From positions 1 through 64,000 of the forward strand of contig JAHHHZ010000013.1 in the NCBI GenBank assembly GCA_019359095.1: DNA of 64,000 bases. The letters are read 5' to 3'. The translations under genes and the position numbers were made by a program. Source of the stretch: Pleurocapsa minor HA4230-MV1 (lineage in GTDB: Bacteria; Cyanobacteriota; Cyanobacteriia; Cyanobacteriales; Xenococcaceae). The notes under the pieces are model-generated. The model was not told where the DNA came from, did no database searches, and saw only the letters and a program-made list of their open reading frames with translations. Of this stretch, positions 34,340-44,259 are shown piece by piece (position 1 is the first letter of the stretch; the number at the start of each line of letters is the position of its first letter).

Positions 34340-34915
34340 ATGACCATCAATTTGAGCAAAGGGGAAAGAATTTCCCTCGAGAAAGTAGCCCCAGGACTAG
34401 TAGAGATTTTTATCGGCTTAGGCTGGGATATTAATGTTACCGATACTGGAGGAGATTTTGATATTGATGCGTCAATTTTTCTTTTGGACAGTAAAGATAA
34501 GTTAATTTCTGACCAGCATTTTATTTTTTACAATAATCCCAAAAGTCCAGATCCCGCACAATCAATTCAGCAACGGGGGGACAATCGCACTGGCGCAGGA
34601 GAAGGAGACGACGAAATCGTTGATGTTAATCTTAAAACCATACCTCCAGAAGTGGTGAAAATGGCTCTTACCGTTACCATTCATGAGGCGGAGAAGCGCC
34701 ACCAGAATTTTGGTCAGGTGAGTAATGCTTTCGTCAGAATTGTCAACTGCCAAAATGAACAAGAAATCATTCGCTATGACCTAACAGAAGACTTTTCGGT
34801 AGAGACTGCGCTGATTATGGCAGAACTTTATCGCAAGGATGGTGAATGGCGCATGAATGCTGTCGGCGCGGGTTATGAAGGCGGACTACAGGCTTTGGTA
34901 GAACGATATCAGTAA
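34340..34915 (+). CDS. TerD-family calcium-binding stress protein, copy 1
   Basis: A 191-residue TerD domain with GLGWDINVTDTG, FDIDASIFLLDS and the calcium-binding loop GDNRTGAGEGDDE. In tellurite-resistance clusters TerD/TerZ proteins bind Ca2+ and sit at the membrane inner face with TerC. It is the first of three plus-strand paralogues. TerC, TerB and TerY genes are absent here. An AGGA precedes the start at a normal distance. Confidence 0.9.
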   Translation: MTINLSKGERISLEKVAPGLVEIFIGLGWDINVTDTGGDFDIDASIFLLDSKDKLISDQHFIFYNNPKSPDPAQSIQQRGDNRTGAGEGDDEIVDVNLKTIPPEVVKMALTVTIHEAEKRHQNFGQVSNAFVRIVNCQNEQEIIRYDLTEDFSVETALIMAELYRKDGEWRMNAVGAGYEGGLQALVERYQ

Positions 34916-34943
34916 AGCTGTAAGCCTTTGATTCAAGCAGCAG

Positions 34944-35099
34944 TGTAGGGTGGGCGACGCGAAGCTAGTCCTAAAGGACGACGCGTAGCTAGTGCTTTAG
35001 CATAAGCTTCGTGACCAGAGGGAATCCTTTAGGGCAAATGCTTTAGTGCATCGCAAATAATCATAAAGAGCGATCGCTCTTTGATAATGCCCACCATTC
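34944..35099. repeat. composite repeat between terD copies 1 and 2
   Basis: Left end TGTAGGGTGGGC and right end GCCCACCATTC frame a 156-bp segment. It contains two TCCTTTAGG/CCTAAAGGA units and the perfect 18-bp palindrome AAAGAGCGATCGCTCTTT (35065-35082). Confidence 0.6.
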
Positions 35100-35106
35100 G
35101 ATCAGC

Positions 35107-35144
35107 AATCAGTAATTAGTAATCAGTAATCAGTAATCAGTAAT
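35107..35144. repeat. STRR array, TAATCAG heptamers, abutting terD copy 2
   Basis: Five units of TAATCAG/TAATTAG end in AATC directly before the ATG at 35146, so they replace the normal ribosome binding region. Confidence 0.85.
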
Positions 35145-35145
35145 C

Positions 35146-35721
35146 ATGGCAGTTAATCTGAGTAAGGGACAGCGCATTTCTCTAGAGAAAGTCGCACCAG
35201 GAATTAGCGAAGTTTTTGTGGGGTTGGGTTGGGATACTAATATTACCGATACGGGGCAAGATATTGATATTGATGCTTCTGTATTTTTGTTAGATAGTAA
35301 CGAGAAATTGATCTCTGACAATCACTTTATTTTTTATAACAATCTTGCTAGTCCCGATCCTGATAAATCCGTCGAGCATTTGGGGGATAATCGCACTGGC
35401 GCAGGAGAAGGAGACGACGAGGTAATTAAAGTCAATCTTAAGCAAGTGCCTCCAGACGTACAGAGGATTTCTATGGTGGTAACTATCCATGAAGCGGAAC
35501 AACGTCAGCAAAATTTTGGACAGGTGCAGAATGCTTTTGTGCGGGTAGTTAACGCTCAAGATAAACAGGAAGTAGTCAGGTATGACCTGACAGAAGATTT
35601 TTCCATCGAAACGGCTTTGATTATGGCGGAACTCTATCGTAAGGATGGAGAATGGCGAGTTAATGCCGTTGGCGCAGGCTACCAAGGTGGATTACAGGCA
35701 TTATTAGACCGTTATCAATGA
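35146..35721 (+). CDS. TerD-family calcium-binding stress protein, copy 2
   Basis: A 191-residue TerD domain about 70% identical by eye to copy 1, with GLGWDTNITDTG, IDIDASVFLLDS and GDNRTGAGEGDDE. The leader is an STRR array with no Shine-Dalgarno sequence. It arose by tandem duplication of copy 1. Confidence 0.9.
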   Translation: MAVNLSKGQRISLEKVAPGISEVFVGLGWDTNITDTGQDIDIDASVFLLDSNEKLISDNHFIFYNNLASPDPDKSVEHLGDNRTGAGEGDDEVIKVNLKQVPPDVQRISMVVTIHEAEQRQQNFGQVQNAFVRVVNAQDKQEVVRYDLTEDFSIETALIMAELYRKDGEWRVNAVGAGYQGGLQALLDRYQ

Positions 35722-35841
35722 ACAGTGAGCAATGAGCAATGAGCAATGAGTCCTAAAGGATATGCCCTAAAGGACTAGCTTCGCGTCGCACGTCACAATG
35801 AGCAATGAGCAGTAATTAGTAATCAGTAACCAGTAATTAAA
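35720..35841. repeat. STRR array CAATGAG interrupted by a CCTAAAGGA element
   Basis: CAATGAG heptamers (35724-35750) are split by a 46-bp insert (35751-35796, TCCTAAAGGA...CGCGTCGCACGTCAC), after which AATGAGC units resume and change into TAATCAG units up to terD copy 3. The insert shares words with 34960-34990. Confidence 0.75.
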
Positions 35842-35844
35842 ATC

Positions 35845-36435
35845 ATGGCAATCAATTTAAAGAAAGGACAGCGTATTTCCCTCACCAAAGAAGATCCCAG
35901 TTTGCAGCAAATTATGTGTGGTTTGGGTTGGGACGTTGCGCCCAAGTCTGGGGGATTTTTCGGTGGTAATAAACAGTTCGATCTTGATTCTTCAGTTCTC
36001 TGTTTAAATGCTGATAAAAAATTACTCGATGTTAAAAATATAATTTATTTTGGTAATTTAAGACATAGTTCTGGGGCGATCGCTCACCAAGGAGATAACC
36101 TAACAGGTGCAGGAGAAGGAGATGACGAAATTATTAACATCGATCTGCCGTTAATTCCTCCCAGCATTGTTTATTTGCTTTTTGCCATTAATATCTATAA
36201 ATGCAATGAGCGTCGTCAAGATTTTGGCATGGTCGAAAATGCCTTTGTCCGTCTAGTAAATCGCAATAGCAATAAGGAATTGGCTCGCTATAATCTCTCT
36301 GGTGCAGAATATCAAGGGATGACGGGGATGATTCTAGCTGAAGTTTACCGCCACAATGATGAATGGAAAATGGCAGCTGTTGGTAACGGATTTAAGATTG
36401 CTACCCTGGCAGATATCGCCAAAATTTATACTTAA
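35845..36435 (+). CDS. TerD-family protein, divergent copy (TerZ-like)
   Basis: A 196-residue TerD domain with GLGWDVAPKSGGFFGGNKQF, FDLDSSVLCLNADKKL and GDNLTGAGEGDDE. An inserted glycine/phenylalanine loop and the SSV signature make it closer to TerZ/TerE types than to its two neighbours. It also starts directly after STRR-derived DNA, without a clear ribosome binding site. Confidence 0.88.
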   Translation: MAINLKKGQRISLTKEDPSLQQIMCGLGWDVAPKSGGFFGGNKQFDLDSSVLCLNADKKLLDVKNIIYFGNLRHSSGAIAHQGDNLTGAGEGDDEIINIDLPLIPPSIVYLLFAINIYKCNERRQDFGMVENAFVRLVNRNSNKELARYNLSGAEYQGMTGMILAEVYRHNDEWKMAAVGNGFKIATLADIAKIYT

Positions 36436-36576
36436 ATTAATTAACTAGCTTTGAGTGTTAGCTCTTTGATGCTTGTTTTAATTGACCCAGAAAATTTTAG
36501 AATAAGAGTAAGATTATAAAGCTATTTAGCTAAAGCGATTAATCTACATGATAAATAGAAATACCGTAAAAATTCA

Positions 36577-36789
36577 GTGTCTTGGATTACCCTAAAAACG
36601 ACTAAAGCTCGCTGGGAAGCTGACTTAATGCAGCAAATATTAAACGCCTACGATATTCCTTGTCGCGTGCTTAATATTGGTGCAGGAATTTATTGTGGAG
36701 ATGGCAGCCAGGCAGCACTCCAGGTCAGAACTAAAGATCGATGGACAGCCCTTTTGCTTCTCAGTCCTGCTGAAGATAGTCAAGATTAA
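36577..36789 (+). CDS. DUF2007-like small protein
   Basis: A 70-residue protein starting at GTG: WITLKTTKARWEADLMQQIL, NAYDIPCRVLNIG, and ALQVRTKDRWTALLLL. It resembles DUF2007/PII-like small signal proteins with a beta-alpha-beta fold. It lies 44 bases upstream of accD on the same strand and may be cotranscribed with it. No SD is clear, so the start is uncertain. Confidence 0.55.
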   Translation: MSWITLKTTKARWEADLMQQILNAYDIPCRVLNIGAGIYCGDGSQAALQVRTKDRWTALLLLSPAEDSQD

Positions 36790-36833
36790 AATACTATAAA
36801 AACACTATAAAAACACTATAAAAACCTAAATTT

Positions 36834-37760
36834 ATGTCTTCTTTATTTGATTGGTTCGCCAATATTAGAAAAACTGAAGCTCCTTTGCCAAAGCAACAGG
36901 AACGAGAAATTGCCGATGGATTATGGACTAAGTGTAACTCCTGTAGTTCGGTAGCCTACACTAAAGATCTTGAGGCTAATCAGCTAGTCTGTCCTGAATG
37001 CGATTATCATAATGCGGTAGGAAGCAGTGAAAGGATTAAGCAGCTAATTGATGCTAATACCTGGATGCCGCTGGATGAAAATATTCAACCGATAGATCCG
37101 CTTAAATTTCGCGATCGCAAAGATTATTCGGCTAGATTACTCGACTATCAGACCAAAACTGGTTTGACTGATGCGGTACAAACTGGAACAGGTTTGATTG
37201 ATGGTTTACCCTTAGCCCTAGGAGTCATGGACTTCAGTTTTATGGGTGGCAGTATGGGATCGGTCGTCGGCGAAAAGCTTTGTCGTTTAATTGAACACGC
37301 GACAGAAGAACAGTTTCCCGTAGTAGTTGTCTGTTCTTCTGGTGGGGCGAGGATGCAAGAAGGTTTATTTAGCCTGATGCAAATGGCTAAAATTTCGGGG
37401 GCTTTGCACCGTCATCAAACCGCCAAACTACTCTATATTCCCGTGCTGACTCATCCGACTATGGGTGGAGTAACCGCTAGTTTTGCCATGCTAGGAGACG
37501 TGATTATTGCCGAACCTAAGGCAACTATTGGTTTTGCTGGCAGACGAGTCATTGAGCAAACTCTGAGGGAAAAACTACCCGATGGCTTTCAAACCTCTGA
37601 ATATCTTTTAGAGCATGGTTTTGTCGATTCGATTGTGCCTCGCACTAATTTGAAGAAAACTTTGGCGCAATTAATTAGTCTGCATCAGCCCTTTTATTCA
37701 TTAATGTCTCCCATTGAAGAAAAAAACGGTCATTATTCGGAAGTAACAAAGACTGTTTGA
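36834..37760 (+). CDS. accD: acetyl-CoA carboxylase carboxyltransferase beta subunit
   Basis: A 308-residue subunit of the enzyme that makes malonyl-CoA for fatty acid synthesis. The N-terminal zinc finger uses Cys34, Cys37, Cys53 and Cys56 (TKCNSC, VCPEC). The crotonase-fold body follows with [20 protein letters not shown] and [15 protein letters not shown], which bind carboxybiotin and acetyl-CoA. It is separate from accA, as in other cyanobacteria. Confidence 0.96.
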   Translation: MSSLFDWFANIRKTEAPLPKQQEREIADGLWTKCNSCSSVAYTKDLEANQLVCPECDYHNAVGSSERIKQLIDANTWMPLDENIQPIDPLKFRDRKDYSARLLDYQTKTGLTDAVQTGTGLIDGLPLALGVMDFSFMGGSMGSVVGEKLCRLIEHATEEQFPVVVVCSSGGARMQEGLFSLMQMAKISGALHRHQTAKLLYIPVLTHPTMGGVTASFAMLGDVIIAEPKATIGFAGRRVIEQTLREKLPDGFQTSEYLLEHGFVDSIVPRTNLKKTLAQLISLHQPFYSLMSPIEEKNGHYSEVTKTV

Positions 37761-37778
37761 TTGCAGTCAAGAGTGTAA

Positions 37779-37892
37779 TACCAATTCTCTATAACAATGC
37801 ACTAAATTAAATTTAACCCCTTTGTGTCTTAGCGTCTTAGCGCGAGATTTAAACTTAGAATATTAAGTGCAGCTTCAAGGAGAAATGGTGTA
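37779..37892. mobile_element. MITE-like element, short copy
   Basis: Shares with 22519-22706 the left end TACCAATTCTCTAT...TGCACTAAA, the CTTTGTGTCT/GCGCGAGATTTA core and the right end TTAAGTGCA...AGAAATGGT. It lacks about 75 bp of the longer copy's interior. Confidence 0.65.
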
Positions 37893-37931
37893 AGTATCAA
37901 TTGTCCTACGATTAAATATCCTTTGATCTCG

Positions 37932-38306
37932 ATGCAACTTTTTTTGCCAAAGCAACTATTCATCTTCATGCCTTTAATTATGGTGGCTAATCTTGGCTTA
38001 TTTCCAGCATCAGCAACCGCCAATGCTACGCCTTTAACTCAAACTGAAATTGACCAAAAGATTAAAACCATACCTCAATGGCAACAGTCAAAACAAACAA
38101 TTACCCGTACTTTTGAGTTTAAAAACTTTGTTGAAGCGATCGCTTTTGTCGATCGATTAGTCGAGCCTGCCGAAGCAGCAAAACACCATCCTGATTTGGC
38201 TATTTCCTACAATAAAGTCACGGTTTCCCTCTCCTCTCACGATGCAGGAGGCTTAACGGAGCGAGATTTTGCTATGGCAAAGACTATCTCCAACCTTGCT
38301 AAGTGA
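37932..38306 (+). CDS. pterin-4a-carbinolamine dehydratase-like protein with signal peptide
   Basis: ATG 37932 is preferred over a TTG at 37923. The 124-residue product has a hydrophobic leader (FIFMPLIMVANLGLFPASAT) ending near an A-x-A site (ATA/NA) and then a full PCD domain with EAAKHHPDLAISYNKV and HDAGGLTERDFAMA, the active-site histidines included. The cytosolic enzyme recycles tetrahydropterin. The leader predicts export to periplasm or thylakoid lumen, so the substrate may be different. It follows the MITE-like element directly. Confidence 0.75.
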   Translation: MQLFLPKQLFIFMPLIMVANLGLFPASATANATPLTQTEIDQKIKTIPQWQQSKQTITRTFEFKNFVEAIAFVDRLVEPAEAAKHHPDLAISYNKVTVSLSSHDAGGLTERDFAMAKTISNLAK

Positions 38307-38350
38307 ACTAAAATGAGTGTAAGATATTTGTCACTAATTGAACACCATAT

Positions 38351-39334
38351 ATGCAGCAGTTTTTTGGCGATTGGACTCCGTCCAAGCTTCGCGATCGCAA
38401 TCAACCTTACTTTAACTGGGTAAACAAGCTGCTTTTGAGCTGGTTTCTAGCTACTCTTGTTAGTACTCCAGCTGTGGCTGATAGTGTGGTTAAAGAAGCC
38501 AAAATCTATAAAGTGCGTAATCAAGTAGACATCAACTATGGTCAAAAATTAGATTGGAGTCAAGCCGAACTTGGCGACGTAATTATGCCTCAAGATTCTG
38601 TGCGTACTGGTGCTAATTCTCGCGCAGATCTGCTATTTAATGAAGGAACTTTGGTCAGAACAGGTGCAGGCACTATCTTTCGCTTCCCTCCTGGTAAACG
38701 CAGCTTTGAATTAACCAGTGGTGCCGCCTTGATTATGATTCGTCCCGAACAAGGACAAAGCACGATTACTACCCCTGAAGCTAAAGTAGTTTCCCAAGGA
38801 ACGGCTTTATTTGTGCAGCATAACCCCAAGAATAGCTCATCTCTAGTCGGGGTTCTGACAGATAGTCCTGCGGGTCTAGTTAAAGTACAAAGTACCAATG
38901 GCGAGGTGACGATTTATTTACAAGCAGGTCAGTTTGTAACAATTGTCGAAGGAGTTGTGGGACTTGTCGAACATTTTGTTTTGCCAATGTTTTATGAAAC
39001 GGTGGAACTTGCAGCAGGCTTAGGTTTAGACCCAGAAGCAAGGGAAAAACTGCTAGCCAAAGAATCTCCAGCAGTACAGCAAACGATCAGAGCAGTCCAG
39101 GCTGAAGCGATCGCGCCATTGCAAAATCAACTAAACTGGCTTCAGGGTCTTTGTCAGGTTCAAGTGGAAACAGAAAACCTCGATCCTTTATTACAAATAA
39201 TCGGACTTGATGCTTCAGAAATTAAGGCTAATTTAGCTATTGCCGAGCAAAATCCAGTGGTGTTGCCTTTGCGATCGCTTGGTGGAGTAAACTGGTTAGG
39301 AAAATATTGTGACAATCAGATTAAGCGTAAATAA
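38351..39334 (+). CDS. FecR-domain protein, exported
   Basis: A 327-residue protein: an N-terminal signal/anchor ending near STPAVADS at about residue 43, then a FecR-like beta domain (DVIMPQDSVRTGANSRADLL, TIFRFPPGKRSFELTSGAAL, TPEAKVVSQGTALFV), and a C-terminal helical part with three cysteines. FecR domains in cyanobacteria usually lie outside the membrane and may sense or bind wall components; no FecI sigma factor is adjacent. Downstream is the phycoerythrin promoter region. Confidence 0.8.
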   Translation: MQQFFGDWTPSKLRDRNQPYFNWVNKLLLSWFLATLVSTPAVADSVVKEAKIYKVRNQVDINYGQKLDWSQAELGDVIMPQDSVRTGANSRADLLFNEGTLVRTGAGTIFRFPPGKRSFELTSGAALIMIRPEQGQSTITTPEAKVVSQGTALFVQHNPKNSSSLVGVLTDSPAGLVKVQSTNGEVTIYLQAGQFVTIVEGVVGLVEHFVLPMFYETVELAAGLGLDPEAREKLLAKESPAVQQTIRAVQAEAIAPLQNQLNWLQGLCQVQVETENLDPLLQIIGLDASEIKANLAIAEQNPVVLPLRSLGGVNWLGKYCDNQIKRK

Positions 39335-40188
<854 letters not shown>

Positions 40189-40278
40189 TTTTTTGTTTAG
40201 TCTCAATGTGGTCAGCTTTTGGCACGAGCATTGAAAACTTACCATAATTTAATTTCAAGCAATTCAGGAGATAATTAA

Positions 40279-40776
<498 letters not shown>

Positions 40777-40932
40777 GAGTTTGGTTTAAGAGTTTAATTT
40801 TCTCTTATAGACAGATAATATTAAATATTTCTGTTTAAATAATGAGGGCTTTAGGTCTGTTGCTGTGACTTTAAGAGGTTTTGGTATCAGTCTTAAAGCT
40901 CTTGTTGTTTATGTAATATCAAGTAATGACTA

Positions 40933-41538
40933 ATGACTATTGACGCTTTATTTGAAAAACTGAAGCATCCCAATCCCAACCTACGCTTTAAAGCGATGTG
41001 GGAAATAGCCGAGGCGAAAGATGAAAACACGATTCCTCGTCTGATGAGCATTCTCGATCAAGAGGATGTATCCTATCGTAGAGCAGCAGTAAAAACTTTA
41101 GGTGTAATTGGTGCGGAAGTAGTTCCTCCTGTGGTAGATGCACTGCTAAACAGCGACAACCCTACAGTACGCTCTAGCTGTGCTAAGGTGCTAGCACAAA
41201 TCACCGTTAATCATCCAGATGTACCAATGCCCGAAGAAGGTATCCAAGGATTAAAGCAAGCATTAAACGATCCTAATCCTGTAGTTAACATACCTGCGGT
41301 GATGACATTGGGTGAAATCGGCTCGCCAGTATTTGACCTTTTAGTAGAGACTTTAAACACCACTGACAACATCGTGGTTCAAATGTCGATCATTAATGCT
41401 TTAGGCTCGATGGGGGATGAAAGAGGAGTAGAAGTTTTAAGGCATCTGAGTCAAAATCAATCTGCCGATCCCTATCTTCAAGAATCTGCAACTAGCGCTC
41501 TATCTCGTTTAGAGATGGTGATTAAATACAAAAGCTAA
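40933..41538 (+). CDS. cpeZ: HEAT-repeat bilin lyase/chaperone CpeZ
   Basis: A 201-residue all-helical protein of about five HEAT repeats. The start LFEKLKHPNPNLRFKAMWEI and segments such as SILDQEDVSYRRAAVKTLGV match CpeZ of phycoerythrin producers, which acts with the lyase CpeY in chromophorylation of CpeA and CpeB. It is 157 bases after cpeA on the same strand, which fits. CpeY itself is not in the window. IaiH-like proteins have similar folds, so the exact subtype should be confirmed. Confidence 0.85.
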   Translation: MTIDALFEKLKHPNPNLRFKAMWEIAEAKDENTIPRLMSILDQEDVSYRRAAVKTLGVIGAEVVPPVVDALLNSDNPTVRSSCAKVLAQITVNHPDVPMPEEGIQGLKQALNDPNPVVNIPAVMTLGEIGSPVFDLLVETLNTTDNIVVQMSIINALGSMGDERGVEVLRHLSQNQSADPYLQESATSALSRLEMVIKYKS

Positions 41539-41579
41539 TTAATCAAAAGTTTTTTTAAAATTCAGGGAAAGCTAAGAGT

Positions 41580-42230
41580 ATGTTTAAACAACTGCTCTCG
41601 GTATTTCTCGAATCTCGTTGTGAATTTTGTCACCGCACTACTTCTAATAGCCTGTGCGAATATTGTTGGCAAAAACTCTCTAGTCATCAATTAAAAAAAA
41701 GCGATCGCCTTCAACTCAATCGGACTCAAGCTGTATTTGCCTGGGGTAGGTATGACGGACAGTTAAAAAGAGCGATCGCCTTGATGAAGTACCAAGGGAA
41801 ACCAGAAATTGGTAGTGTCTTGGGAACTCTTTTAGGACAAGCTTGGCTAGAGAGTAAACCAATTAAACTTCCGTCCAAAGTAACTGTCGTGCCGATTCCG
41901 CTACACCGCAATAAGCAGAAGGTGCGTGGCTTTAATCAGGCAGAAGTGATGGCGAAAAGTTTTTGTCAAATTACAGGATATAAATTAAATACTCAGGCTT
42001 TAATTCGGATTAAAGAAACCGAAGCGATGTTCAATCTGCAAACCTTAGCAGCAAGAGCTAAAAATTTACAGGGTGCATTACAAATAGGCGCGAAACTGCC
42101 CAAATATCCTGTTTTACTGCTAGATGATATTTACACCACAGGAACTACTGTTAAAGAATCAATTAAAGTATTGCAACAGAATAAAATTGAGGTTATTGGT
42201 GTGGCGGTAGCAGCGAAAGCAGGTAAATGA
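41580..42230 (+). CDS. comF: ComF-family phosphoribosyltransferase-like protein
   Basis: A 216-residue protein: N-terminal zinc-type cysteine pairs (CEFC, CEYC), then a phosphoribosyltransferase fold with VPIPLHRNKQKVRGFNQAEV and the PRPP loop VLLLDDIYTTGTTVKES. Homologues act in DNA uptake, in which cyanobacteria are competent. It lies 41 bases after cpeZ on the same strand, but functional linkage is unlikely. Confidence 0.9.
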   Translation: MFKQLLSVFLESRCEFCHRTTSNSLCEYCWQKLSSHQLKKSDRLQLNRTQAVFAWGRYDGQLKRAIALMKYQGKPEIGSVLGTLLGQAWLESKPIKLPSKVTVVPIPLHRNKQKVRGFNQAEVMAKSFCQITGYKLNTQALIRIKETEAMFNLQTLAARAKNLQGALQIGAKLPKYPVLLLDDIYTTGTTVKESIKVLQQNKIEVIGVAVAAKAGK

Positions 42231-42268
42231 TACTAAATCCTGTTGGTATACAACATTTAAAAGTTGAG

Positions 42269-42308
42269 CAAAGGTAATGGGTAATGGGTAATGGGTAATA
42301 GGTAATAA
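42269..42308. repeat. STRR array, TAATGGG heptamers
   Basis: Four to five TAATGGG/TAATAGG units between the convergent ends of comF and hisA. Confidence 0.85.
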
Positions 42309-42333
42309 AGTTTCAGCTTTATCTCATTCATTT

Positions 42334-43104
42334 CTAAACAATAAAAGTATTTGTCTCAGGGGGAACATCCTGCCAACGTCCTTCACCTACTGCCCTGACT
42401 GCTTCTTTAAGACTCACATCTCCCGTATAGATTGCCCGACCAACAATTACGCCTGTAACTCCTATTGGTTCGAGGCTCAGAAGACTCAATAAGTCGGTTA
42501 GGGAGCTTACACCACCAGAGGCAATTACGGGAATCTCAATTGCTTGCGCTAATTCCCTGAGTGCATCCATGTTAGGCCCCGATAAAGTACCATCACGATG
42601 AATATCGGTATAAATAATTGCTGCTGCCCCTTGTTGAGCCATCCGTTGGGCTAAATCTGTGGCTGCGACTTCAGAAGTTTCTAACCATCCCCTAGTTGCT
42701 ACCATGCCGTTACGGGCATCAATGCCAACCACAATTTGATTGGGAAACTCTTGACATAATTCTGTGACTAGCTCTGGTTTTTCGACTGCTACAGTACCCA
42801 AAATAGCTTGCTGAACTCCTGTTTTGAGTAATCGATCAACTCCTGCGCGATCGCGTAAACCACCGCCAACCTGGACGGGAATATCGATCGCTTTGGCGAT
42901 CGCCTCAATCACTGATAAATTAACTGATTTACCTTCTTTTGCTCCGTCTAAATCGACTACATGGAGTCTGGTTGCCCCTTCTGCTGCCCATTGAAGAGCA
43001 ACTTCTACAGGATTATCGTTGAAAACTGAAGCCTGATTATAATCGCCTTGATAAAGACGGACACATTTACCGTCTAGTAAATCTATTGCTGGGATGACTT
43101 GCAT
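42334..43104 (-). CDS. hisA: phosphoribosylformimino-AICAR-phosphate isomerase (HisA)
   Basis: A 256-residue TIM-barrel enzyme of histidine synthesis, isomerising ProFAR to PRFAR. It begins [20 protein letters not shown] with catalytic Asp8 and has [17 protein letters not shown] and the second Asp in [14 protein letters not shown]. Its start codon directly follows an STRR array of TAATCAG units on the minus strand, with no purine-rich ribosome binding site. Confidence 0.96.
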   Translation of the reverse strand: MQVIPAIDLLDGKCVRLYQGDYNQASVFNDNPVEVALQWAAEGATRLHVVDLDGAKEGKSVNLSVIEAIAKAIDIPVQVGGGLRDRAGVDRLLKTGVQQAILGTVAVEKPELVTELCQEFPNQIVVGIDARNGMVATRGWLETSEVAATDLAQRMAQQGAAAIIYTDIHRDGTLSGPNMDALRELAQAIEIPVIASGGVSSLTDLLSLLSLEPIGVTGVIVGRAIYTGDVSLKEAVRAVGEGRWQDVPPETNTFIV

Positions 43105-43132
43105 GATTACTGGTTACTGATTACTGATTACT
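43105..43132. repeat. STRR array abutting the hisA start
   Basis: Read on the minus strand the DNA is AGTAATCAGTAATCAGTAAC then CAGTAATC, ending directly at the hisA ATG. The same unit precedes terD copy 2. Confidence 0.85.
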
Positions 43133-43136
43133 GTTA

Positions 43137-44024
43137 TTAAACATGAGAATACATTTGCTCTGCCCAAAGTTGTACTGACTCGGAGAATAAGGAATGATAG
43201 TTTTGTAGTTCGATATTATTCATTCCCAAGCGTCGAGCTTTATCAAATAGGTAGACCAGCGATCGCGTTGCTGCTTCGGCTGCTTGAGGAGTTTCAGGAT
43301 TGGCTTTTAATAAGGCTTCTAATTCTTTTTTGATGGGGATGAGGGACTCGCGATCGCGACTATTGGAAAAGGGACGGGCTGGAGTCTCTTCTTCTTCTAA
43401 TAGTTGTCCTTCAGGGGGGACATAGGTATGAGTCTTAGCGTCATAGGCTAATACCTCTCCTGTTTCGATGTTGTAAACCCAGGCATAGATCTTGAGTTTG
43501 CCTTGATGTAGTCTAGTTCTGACGATGGGATAGGTTTTGAGATTATCGATCTGAATCAGGACATTTTCTGCCACCAACATATCCATCAAATCTTCATCGT
43601 TATAGTTAGAATAGTTTTCCAGCACTAGACGGCGAGTTGCTTCGGCATGTTTGAGCCAATCGTAAACCAGAGGCATATCTTTTTGCAGTTTATTGAGCTT
43701 CAATAACCCTTTCATCGCGCCACAGTTAGAATGTCCGCAGACAACTACCTGCTCGATACCCAAGGCGTTAATGGCATACTCAATTGTGCCACCTTCCCCA
43801 CCATTGGCAGCACCATAGGGAGGAATAATATTGCCTGCGTTACGAATGACAAATAGTTCTCCCATATCAGTATTAGTGATTAAGTTGGGATCGACCCTAG
43901 AGTCTGAACAGGCAATGAATAGCACCCTCGGCTTTTGACCATGAGCAAGCTGCTCTAATAGCTCTTGATGACTACTGACATATGTTTGCCTGAATTTATC
44001 TAGTCCGCGAATTAGCTTTTTCAC
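43137..44024 (-). CDS. ccaA: beta-carbonic anhydrase, CcaA (IcfA) type
   Basis: A 295-residue zinc enzyme. Zinc ligands Cys39, His98 and Cys101 and the Asp41-Arg43 dyad are all present (ACSDSRVDP, VCGHSNCGAM). A C-terminal extension of about 90 residues (from EEEETPARPF) is characteristic of carboxysomal CcaA, which converts bicarbonate to CO2 for Rubisco and contacts CcmM. It is upstream of hisA on the same strand with a 32-base STRR gap. Confidence 0.92.
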   Translation of the reverse strand: MKKLIRGLDKFRQTYVSSHQELLEQLAHGQKPRVLFIACSDSRVDPNLITNTDMGELFVIRNAGNIIPPYGAANGGEGGTIEYAINALGIEQVVVCGHSNCGAMKGLLKLNKLQKDMPLVYDWLKHAEATRRLVLENYSNYNDEDLMDMLVAENVLIQIDNLKTYPIVRTRLHQGKLKIYAWVYNIETGEVLAYDAKTHTYVPPEGQLLEEEETPARPFSNSRDRESLIPIKKELEALLKANPETPQAAEAATRSLVYLFDKARRLGMNNIELQNYHSLFSESVQLWAEQMYSHV

Positions 44025-44259
44025 TCTTTACCTATTTGCCAAAAAATCGTCAACTTTAAGTTCTATTATCTAATAAAAGCTCAAAAGATTAAATCTAACT
44101 TCAAAATCCAAGTTTTAATTTTGGCGATCGCAGAATTTACTTGAATATTAAAATCATGTGTTGCACTCTTTTTCACCGATCGGCTGGGGATGAAGCTGTT
44201 TTTAAAGTTCAGAATCTGGGAATTGATACATACTTGTAAACGCAAATTAATTAACTTTT

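Noticed and set aside
34340-36435. Complete tellurite-resistance operon
   Set aside because: Only TerD-family genes are present; TerC, TerB and associated kinases are missing.
44156-44239. 27-codon ORF MCCTLFHRSAGDEAVFKVQN
   Set aside because: Too short, no ribosome binding site and no family recognised.
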